Shown here in pieces: positions 57,817 to 64,000 of a stretch of 64,000 nucleotides of DNA (its first letter is position 1; every line of letters begins with the position of its first letter). The position numbers were made by a program, and so were the translations under genes. This DNA comes from Jannaschia sp. GRR-S6-38 (GTDB lineage Bacteria; Pseudomonadota; Alphaproteobacteria; Rhodobacterales; Rhodobacteraceae): assembly GCF_029853695.1 (NCBI RefSeq), contig NZ_CP122537.1:1922001-1986000 (forward strand), read 5' to 3'. Under the pieces are notes generated by a model. The model was not told where the DNA came from and did no database searches. It saw nothing but the letters and a program-made list of their open reading frames with translations.

Positions 57817-58686
57817 ATGGCTGGGTCTTACGCGGAACTGGAAGGCAAGATCTGGATGGACGGCGCGCTGGTCGATTGGCAGGACGCCAATGTCCACCTG
57901 CTGACGCATGCGATGCATTACGCCAGCGCCGTCTTCGAGGGCGAGCGCGCCTATGGCGGCAAGATCTTCGAAAGCCGCAGGCATTCCGAGCGGCTGCTCT
58001 TCTCGGGCCGCCAGCTCGACATGGAGATCCCCTGGACGGTCGACGAGATCGAGGCCGCGAAATACGAGACGATGACGGCCAACGGGCTGGAGGATGCCTA
58101 TGTCCGCGTGCTGGCCTGGCGCGGCGCGGGCGAGGACATGGGCGTCAGCTCGCGGCGCAACCCGGTGCGGATGGCGGTCGCGACCTGGGCCTGGGGCAAT
58201 TACTACGGCGACGCCAAGACGCGGGGCGCCAAGCTCGACATCGCCAAGTGGAAGCGCCCCTCGCCCGAGACGGCGCCGAGCCATGCCAAGGCGGCCGGGC
58301 TCTACATGATCTGCACCATGTCGAAGCACGCCGCCGAGGCGAAGGGCTGCTCGGACGCGATGATGATGGATTACCGCGGCTACGTGGCCGAGGCGACGGG
58401 GGCCAACATCTTCTTCGTCAAGGATGGCGAGGTGCATACGCCGACGCCGGATTGCTTCCTCAACGGCATCACCCGGCAGACCGTTCTGGGCATGCTGGAG
58501 GAGCGTCAGGTGAAGGTGCACGAGCGCCATATCGAGCCGGGCGAACTGGAAGGCTTCGAGCAATGCTGGCTGACCGGTACCGCGGCCGAGGTCACGCCGG
58601 TGGGCCAGATCGGCGATTACAATTTCGAGGTCGGATCGCTGACGCGCAATATCGCGGAAGGCTACGAGGCGCTGGTCCGCGCCTGA
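57817..58686 (+). CDS. ilvE: Branched-chain amino acid aminotransferase
   Basis: A 289-residue class IV aminotransferase that makes leucine, isoleucine and valine from their keto acids. The PLP lysine is Lys158 in SHAKAAGLYM; VHLLTHAMHYASAVFEGERAY is the N-terminal block (around 27-47, as two runs), and EATGANIFFV is near 192-201. The ATG at 57817 with GGGAGGGG just upstream is preferred; the open frame reaches 57757. The gene is monocistronic, ended by a GC hairpin. Confidence 0.93.
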   Translation: MAGSYAELEGKIWMDGALVDWQDANVHLLTHAMHYASAVFEGERAYGGKIFESRRHSERLLFSGRQLDMEIPWTVDEIEAAKYETMTANGLEDAYVRVLAWRGAGEDMGVSSRRNPVRMAVATWAWGNYYGDAKTRGAKLDIAKWKRPSPETAPSHAKAAGLYMICTMSKHAAEAKGCSDAMMMDYRGYVAEATGANIFFVKDGEVHTPTPDCFLNGITRQTVLGMLEERQVKVHERHIEPGELEGFEQCWLTGTAAEVTPVGQIGDYNFEVGSLTRNIAEGYEALVRA

Positions 58687-58708
58687 GCGCGGGCCCCCGC
58701 AAACGCGA

Positions 58709-58737
58709 GCGGCCCCGCCGGGGGGAGACGGGGCCGC
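58709..58737 (+). terminator. GC hairpin after ilvE
   Basis: A 9-bp perfect stem (GCGGCCCCG at 58709-58717, CGGGGCCGC at 58729-58737) lies 22 nt past the ilvE stop. No T-run follows. Confidence 0.5.
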
Positions 58738-58744
58738 GCTGAGA

Positions 58745-58890
58745 GACAGGGTGTCAATCGTAGGCCCCCGGACACGGCGCACTGGGTGGGGGCGATGTTG
58801 CGCCGTGCCCGGAAGGCTTTGAGCTTTCGCTCCTACGACTCCATCTCTGCCAGTCCCGGATGACGTCATCGGGTCCGGCTTGGGGTCTTT
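58745..58890 (+). ncRNA. Candidate structured RNA between ilvE and the DUF2794 gene
   Basis: The 288-nt space after ilvE has no gene. CGTAG (58759) pairs with CTACG (58833); inside, CCGGACACGGCGCA (58768-58781) pairs with TGCGCCGTGCCCGG (58799-58812) with one mismatch in 14; and GAGC-TTTC-GCTC (58821-58832) makes a small third hairpin. The set forms a compact three-helix RNA of about 80 nt. GATGACGTCATC (58859-58870) is a perfect palindrome and a second stem (CCGGA/TCCGG) is followed by GGTCTTTT, so a 3' terminator is possible. It resembles no RNA family I can name. The strand is uncertain. Confidence 0.4.
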
Positions 58891-58974
58891 TCGGGGCGGT
58901 GGCGTGGCAGGCTTTCCGGCGGGGGCGGTGGCAAGCCGCTTGAAAGGCCGGGCCGGGCGGGCCACCTTCGGTCC

Positions 58975-59310
58975 ATGAACGCGATGCCCCCGGGTCAGCC
59001 CCCCGCCTCCGACGCCGTGCATTTTCACCGGACCGAGTTGGGGCCGATCCTGTCGCTCTACGGCCGCATGGTCGCGGCGGGCGAGTGGCGCGATTACGGG
59101 ATCTCGGCCTTGCGCGAGGTAGCGGTGTTCAGCGTCTTCCGCCGCACCGCCGAGCATCCGATCTACCGCATCGAGAAGCGTCCCAAGATGGCAAGCCGCC
59201 AGGGCATGTGGAGCGTCGTCGGCATGGACGGCCGCATCCTGCGCCGCGGCCATGACCTGAAGACGGTGCTGCGCGTGCTGGAGCGCAAGCTGATCCGTTC
59301 GGTGGACTGA
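58975..59310 (+). CDS. DUF2794 family protein
   Basis: A 111-residue protein. FHRTELGPILSLYGRMVAAG and VFSVFRRTAEHPIYRIEKRP (about 52-71) with RGHDLKTVLRVLERK at the end match DUF2794, found in Rhodobacterales. The function is unknown; it is rich in Arg/Lys and aromatic residues. It follows the candidate RNA and precedes a convergent orphan gene by 27 nt. Confidence 0.8.
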   Translation: MNAMPPGQPPASDAVHFHRTELGPILSLYGRMVAAGEWRDYGISALREVAVFSVFRRTAEHPIYRIEKRPKMASRQGMWSVVGMDGRILRRGHDLKTVLRVLERKLIRSVD

Positions 59311-59337
59311 ATGGGGCGCGCGACCGGGGGCGGGCCG

Positions 59338-59706
59338 TCACGCCCAGCGCTGGATCGCGGCGTCGGAATCCGTGGGTCCGGTGTTGAAGGCGATGCGCGC
59401 GGATGGCGCGTGTTCGTGCACGATATTCACGAGCCGTTCGAAGACGAGGAAATGGTCGTCATCCTTGCGCACGCCCGCCCCGATCATGACGACGTCGTAG
59501 GAGTCGGATTTCAGCGTCTCGACCAGCTGGTCCGTGGCCCCGTCCCCGTCGAAGAGAAAGCCGATGGCGGCGTCGTAGCCCTGATCGTTGAGCTTGCGCT
59601 CATCGGCGCGGAGCGCGCCTTCGAGCTTTTCCGGGGTGAGCCCCGGATACTTGGCGTAATCGACGACGCTCGGGTGCCAGCCGACCATAAGAACCTTCTT
59701 GGCCAT
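59338..59706 (-). CDS. Conserved small Rossmann-like protein, function unknown
   Basis: A 122-residue protein. It begins MAKKVLMVGWHPSVVDYAKYPG, a strand plus a Gly-rich turn, and carries YDVVMIGAGVRKDDDHFLVFER in the middle (two runs), then a HAPSARIAFNTGPTD end. The alternating strand/helix pattern is that of a small alpha/beta (Rossmann-like) protein, possibly binding a nucleotide or metabolite. I do not recognise a family function. It is divergent from a MarR gene with a clear operator-like dyad between them. Confidence 0.7.
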   Translation of the reverse strand: MAKKVLMVGWHPSVVDYAKYPGLTPEKLEGALRADERKLNDQGYDAAIGFLFDGDGATDQLVETLKSDSYDVVMIGAGVRKDDDHFLVFERLVNIVHEHAPSARIAFNTGPTDSDAAIQRWA

Positions 59707-59790
59707 GTCATGTCCTTCTCGTTCCTGCGGCAGCGGCCTCCGCCCCCGGGTGGAGACGGTTGAGCGCGGCGCGGCGGGTGGCTAGAGTTG

Positions 59791-59804
59791 CTTTACACGT
59801 AAAG
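59791..59804. promoter_or_regulatory. MarR-type dyad between the orphan gene and marR
   Basis: CTTTAC-AC-GTAAAG is a perfect 6-bp inverted repeat with a 2-nt spacer, 20 nt before the MarR gene's ATG and 85 nt before the orphan gene's ATG. It is in an AT-rich patch, in the middle of the 118-nt divergent space. Its size and place are typical of a MarR autoregulatory operator. Confidence 0.55.
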
Positions 59805-59824
59805 TAAAACGCGAATCGATTTAC

Positions 59825-60268
59825 ATGGCAACAAAAAACGGGCCGAGCCTGCGCTCCATCGGCCGGCAGCTCAATTTCGCGACCGGGCGCATGAACGCGC
59901 TGTGCCAGCGCCTGCTGGAGCCGCATGAGCTGTCGCTGCCGCAATGGGTGGTCCTGTCATGCCTGTGGCGGGAGGGGGACCTGACCGTCGGCGCGCTGGC
60001 CGAACGGGTGGGGACGGGGCTGCCGGCCATGTCGCGGATCGTCGACCGCATGGTCGCCCGCGACCTCGTCACTCGGCACAGGGACGCCACCGACCGCCGC
60101 GCCACCATCGTGGGCCTGACCGAGAAGGGCCGGGCGCTCGACCACCTTCGCGACTTCCACGAACGTGTGAACGCGGTGCTGCTCGATGGCCTGTCCGAGC
60201 GCGAGCGCGCGGCGGCCTTCGACCTCCTGACGCGGATGCAGGACAACGCCGAGCGGGCCCTGCGTTAG
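59825..60268 (+). CDS. MarR-family transcription regulator
   Basis: A 147-residue winged-helix regulator. The N-terminal helix (LNFATGRMNALCQRLLEPHEL) and the wHTH (LTVGALAERVGTGLPAMSRIVDRM, about 55-78 in two runs; wing RDLVTRHRDATDRRATIVGLT-like with the conserved DxRxx pattern) are clear. The ligand is unknown. The dyad at 59791-59804 probably lets it control itself and the divergent orphan gene. It converges on the NlpC/P60 gene, 6 nt apart. Confidence 0.88.
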   Translation: MATKNGPSLRSIGRQLNFATGRMNALCQRLLEPHELSLPQWVVLSCLWREGDLTVGALAERVGTGLPAMSRIVDRMVARDLVTRHRDATDRRATIVGLTEKGRALDHLRDFHERVNAVLLDGLSERERAAAFDLLTRMQDNAERALR

Positions 60269-60274
60269 CCGGGC

Positions 60275-61128
60275 CTAGCGGGTGGGTTCGATCCGCCGCC
60301 GCGCCGCGATCTCGCCCGATCCCTGGCCGGCGCCGCCGCTGGCCGCGATGCGGGCGCGCGCCTCGGAGAGCGGCTCGTAGGCGACGGCCATGTGGAAGGC
60401 GTTGGCGTGCAGCAGCATCTCCGCGTCGGACATGAAGCCGACATGGCCGTCCCAGAACACGAGGTCGCCGCGCTGCAGCGGCTCCTCGGGGTGCAGTTCG
60501 CGGCCGAGGCCCCGCTGTTGGTCGCTGTCGCGCGGGCAGTCATGGCCGCAGGCGATGAGCGCCTGCTGCACGAGGCCCGAACAGTCGATGCCCCAGCGCG
60601 AGGATCCGCCCCAGAGATAGGGCGTGCCGAGAAACATGTCGGCCACGCCCACCGGGTCGGCGAAGCGCGCGCGCAGCTTCTGCAGGTGGCCGGTGGGTAC
60701 GAAATGCCCGGTCGAGATCTTCTGGAAATCCCCCATGTCCGAGGTGACGCGGACATGGCTGCCGAAGAAGATCGCGACCTCGGGCGGCGCCTTGAGCCGC
60801 GGCTTGGGATAGAGATGCGTCGCCGGCGCGGCGACCCAGTGGGTCGCGGCGTCCTGCCGGGTGAGCGCCCCGCCCAGCACGTAGCCGCAATAGCCGTCGC
60901 GCAGCGACTGGCCGAAGGCGAAACCGTCGCGCTCGTCGATGACGCGGAAGGCCTCGCCGAAGAGAAGCTGGCTCGCGCGTTCGCCCCGCGGCGCGTCCGA
61001 GAGGTTCACGAGCGGCTGCTGCACGGTGCGGATCGTGCCCTTCACGTAGCGCGTCGCCTCGACCACGCCGCGCAGCTCATGCGCGGCGGCATGGCCGTTG
61101 GCGGGGGTCATGCGGGGGTCGAGCGCGC

Positions 61129-61132
<4 letters not shown>
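60275..61132 (-). CDS. NlpC/P60 peptidase with SH3-like domains
   Basis: A 285-residue cell-wall peptidase. An SH3-like region occupies about 35-150; the catalytic domain has Cys184 in GIDCSGLVQQ, His230 in WDGHVGF and His242 in LLHANAF. There is no signal peptide, which is usual for this Rhodobacterales NlpC type. It likely cuts gamma-D-Glu-diaminopimelate bonds in recycled muropeptides. The GTG 61132 overlaps the M17 aminopeptidase stop by 4 nt; an ATG at 61111 is an alternative start. The pairing with an aminopeptidase suggests a peptide-recycling unit. Confidence 0.87.
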
Positions 61133-62517
<1,385 letters not shown>

Positions 62518-62601
62518 GCGGGACCTCTCGCGCCGCGCGGATCGCGGCGCGGCACACACTAGCCGAGGCGGTCCGCGCTGCAAGCGCAAGGCGCGGGTCG
62601 G

Positions 62602-62982
62602 TCAGCCCGCGTTGTCGGTCTGCACATGCCAGTGGCGGGCGCGCTCGGGCTCGGCCAGGCGGACCAGCCGGGCCCGCGCCGCGGCGAGGCCGGCGGCGTC
62701 GCCGGCGGCGAGGCAACGGCCCAGCGCCTCGGCCGCGACCACGAGGTTGCGCATCCCGATCCGCTGGCCCAGCGCCAGCAGCGCCTCGGCCTCGCGGCCG
62801 AGCCCCGCGCGGCCCGCGGGCCCGTCACGCAGCGTGCTCAGCCGCGTCTCGATCTCGGCGAGGGTCTCGGCGATCACCGCCTCGGCCTCCGCGCCGTGGG
62901 TCCGGCAGATCGCCGCCAGGGCGTCGTGGTCGAAATCCAGCGCCTCGGGGGCTGGCCGGAAGGGCGTGATCGTCGCTTGCAT
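62602..62982 (-). CDS. Small helical protein, degenerate Hpt-like
   Basis: A 126-residue, mostly helical, Ala/Leu/Arg-rich protein. FDHDALAAICRTHGAEAEAV and ETLAEIETRLSTL resemble the first helices of an Hpt domain, and LLALGQRIGMRNLVVAAEALG sits where the phosphotransfer helix H-x-L-K-G should be, but there is no histidine. It might be a non-phosphorylated Hpt relative that binds a receiver. The call is low-level pattern matching; it may simply be a four-helix protein of unknown type. ATG 62982 begins MQATITPFRP. Confidence 0.5.
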   Translation of the reverse strand: MQATITPFRPAPEALDFDHDALAAICRTHGAEAEAVIAETLAEIETRLSTLRDGPAGRAGLGREAEALLALGQRIGMRNLVVAAEALGRCLAAGDAAGLAAARARLVRLAEPERARHWHVQTDNAG

Positions 62983-63080
62983 GGTCTCGGGTCCTCGTCG
63001 CTCGCAGGCCGGCTGCTTCGCGGCCTGAGTGCCGGGCGCGGCGGGCGAGACGGCGGCGCAAAGGTGACGATGATCCGGAG

Positions 63081-63146
63081 AATTCGCTCGAATTGAGGGG
63101 ATCTGCTGCTTAGAACGGCGACGATGCGCGAACGGATGCGCAAACG
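63081..63146. promoter_or_regulatory. Dyad and tandem 12-bp repeats upstream of the carbonic anhydrase
   Basis: AATTCG-CT-CGAATT (63081-63094) is a perfect inverted repeat. GATGCGCGAACG (63123-63134) and GATGCGCAAACG (63135-63146) are adjacent direct repeats with one difference, 10 nt before the carbonic anhydrase ATG. Both lie in the 173-nt divergent space to the Hpt-like gene. Confidence 0.4.
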
Positions 63147-63155
63147 AGGGACGCA

Positions 63156-63806
63156 ATGAGATACGCTCAGCCTCTGCCCGGCTCGCTGGTCAAGCGGTAC
63201 CACGGCTGGAAGGCCACCACCTTCGCCGAGAACGAGGCGTGGTATCGGCGCCTCGCGCAGGAGGGCCAGCGGCCGCGGGCGATGGTGATCTCGTGTTGCG
63301 ACAGCCGGGTGCACGTGACCTCGATCTTCGGGGCCGAGCAGGGCGAGTTCTTCATCCACCGCAACATCGCCAATCTCGTCCCCCCGCACGAGCCCGACGG
63401 GCTGCGCCACGGCACCTCGGCGGCGATCGAATACGCGGTGACGGCGCTGCATATCAGCCAGATCATCGTGCTGGGCCATTCGCAATGCGGCGGGGTGAAG
63501 GGCTGCGAGGCGATGTGTTCGGGCCACGCGCCCGAGCTCGAGCGCGCCGAGAGCTTCGTGGGCCGCTGGATGGACCTGCTGCGCCCCGGCTGGGAGGCGG
63601 TGCGCGGGATCGCGGATGCTGACGCGCGGATGGAGGCGCTGGAGAAGCAGGCGGTGCTGATCTCGCTCGAGAACCTGATGACCTTCCCCTTCGTCGCCGA
63701 GGCGGTGAAATCCGGCGACCTGGCGCTGCACGGGCTGTGGAACGACATTACCCGGGGCGCGCTGGAGATCTACGATGCCCGGACCGATGCCTTCGCGCCG
63801 CTCTGA
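63156..63806 (+). CDS. Beta-type carbonic anhydrase
   Basis: A 216-residue enzyme for CO2/bicarbonate interconversion. The zinc and catalytic residues are Cys47, Asp49 and Arg51 in SCCDSRVH and His108-X2-Cys111 in LGHSQCGG. The size and the ESFVGRWMDLLRPG segment match the alphaproteobacterial type. A bicarbonate-transporter gene follows on the same strand after 118 nt. Confidence 0.93.
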   Translation: MRYAQPLPGSLVKRYHGWKATTFAENEAWYRRLAQEGQRPRAMVISCCDSRVHVTSIFGAEQGEFFIHRNIANLVPPHEPDGLRHGTSAAIEYAVTALHISQIIVLGHSQCGGVKGCEAMCSGHAPELERAESFVGRWMDLLRPGWEAVRGIADADARMEALEKQAVLISLENLMTFPFVAEAVKSGDLALHGLWNDITRGALEIYDARTDAFAPL

Positions 63807-63845
63807 GCGCGGATGCGGGTGAGGCTGCAACGCCGCCCGGCCAAT

Positions 63846-63859
63846 TGAACGCGCGTTCA
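63846..63859. promoter_or_regulatory. Perfect palindrome before the bicarbonate-transporter gene
   Basis: TGAACGCGCGTTCA is a 14-nt perfect palindrome, 66 nt ahead of the transporter's ATG. It is of the type bound by TetR- or LysR-like dimers. No such regulator gene is visible before the window edge. Confidence 0.5.
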
Positions 63860-63924
63860 GTACCGATGTTGACCCCACGCCGCGGCCGGGCAACCAACGG
63901 GGCCAGACTGACCCGGAGGCCGCC

Positions 63925-64000
63925 ATGGAGTTCCTGTCGCTCGCGCTGGGCAACCTGACCTCGCCCATCATCCTCAGCTTCGCGCTGGGCCTGTTCGCGG
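63925..64000 (+). CDS. sbtA: SbtA-type sodium-dependent bicarbonate transporter, N-terminus
   Basis: Only 25 residues are present; the gene runs off the window. GGAGG lies 5 nt before the ATG. The start MEFLSLALGNLTSPIILSFA then LGLFA matches the first hydrophobic segment of SbtA-family permeases. The link to the upstream carbonic anhydrase supports the call. With so little sequence the name is provisional. Confidence 0.6.
   Translation, partial: MEFLSLALGNLTSPIILSFALGLFA

Noticed and set aside
58800..58832. CCCGGAAGGC in the candidate RNA looked like the SRP RNA apical loop.
   Set aside because: The GTCAGG-like partner strand and the GGAA-type tetraloop stem of SRP RNA are missing.

Overview
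This window looks like a chromosomal segment of a marine, high-GC alphaproteobacterium of the order Rhodobacterales (Rhodobacteraceae/Roseobacteraceae group). The basis is gene content and order: DUF2125, pmbA, a CysQ-like phosphatase, DUF4170, waaA and lpxK; a petP-petR pair; hdac-xseB-ispA-dxs; a CenR-type regulator; a strongly acidic porin; DUF3576 and DUF2794 proteins. Coding density is very high, with many 4-nt ATGA/GTGA overlaps. I see no rRNA, tRNA, CRISPR array, prophage or insertion sequence.

Layout. 1-5400: end of a DUF2125 gene, then pmbA-cysQ-DUF4170-waaA-lpxK (Kdo transfer and lipid A 4'-kinase). 5400-10500: dsbA-like and DciA-like genes facing mutY, then alkB, lolA and ppk2. 10500-17400: ftsK, a DapC-like aminotransferase, an amidase, a UbiH-family hydroxylase and a Trm112 protein. 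17400-25200: LON-substrate-binding protein, CnoX thioredoxin, xthA, DUF2461, the cenR-like regulator, ribA, an L,D-transpeptidase, YggS and the porin. 25200-30100: DUF3576 lipoprotein, leuS-lptE-holA. 30100-34500: a GST-like gene fused by overlap to a four-carbon-acid cluster (ltnD-otnC-otnI, without the expected kinase), a flavoprotein and an HNH protein. 34500-41100: msrA, CIA30, AbrB-family membrane protein, argG, PRC-barrel protein, a membrane protein, ilvA and an Hpt protein. 41100-52400: response regulator/PP2C phosphatase, two NUDIX genes, hslO, cca, lysE, two half-size ABC exporters, an RlmD/TrmA-type methyltransferase and a sugar transferase. 52400-64000: dxs-ispA-xseB-hdac, petR-petP, ilvE, small conserved proteins, a MarR gene, an NlpC/P60 peptidase, an M17 aminopeptidase, a beta carbonic anhydrase and the start of an SbtA-type bicarbonate transporter.

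How they fit together. Envelope biogenesis is a strong theme: waaA, lpxK, lolA, lptE, porin, L,D-transpeptidase, NlpC/P60. Isoprenoid and quinone supply (dxs, ispA, UbiH-family) and amino-acid synthesis (argG, ilvA, ilvE, dapC) are also represented. Signalling consists of a CenR-like regulator, PetPR, and a divergent Hpt / response-regulator-phosphatase pair. The carbonic anhydrase and bicarbonate transporter at the right edge form an inorganic-carbon module with a perfect palindrome in front of the transporter.

The most unusual things I can support are: a dispersed repeat (four copies, about 60 bp: G/C hairpin plus a conserved box) that supplies a terminator, a ribosome-binding site or protein termini to neighbouring genes; two candidate structured or small RNAs (58745-58890 and 20640-20740); a three-gene otn cluster lacking its kinase; an FNR-type dyad upstream of ppk2; and a sugar transferase whose frame runs about 550 nt antisense into the next gene. 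I do not see one clear, entirely new multi-gene system, and the candidates are graded accordingly.
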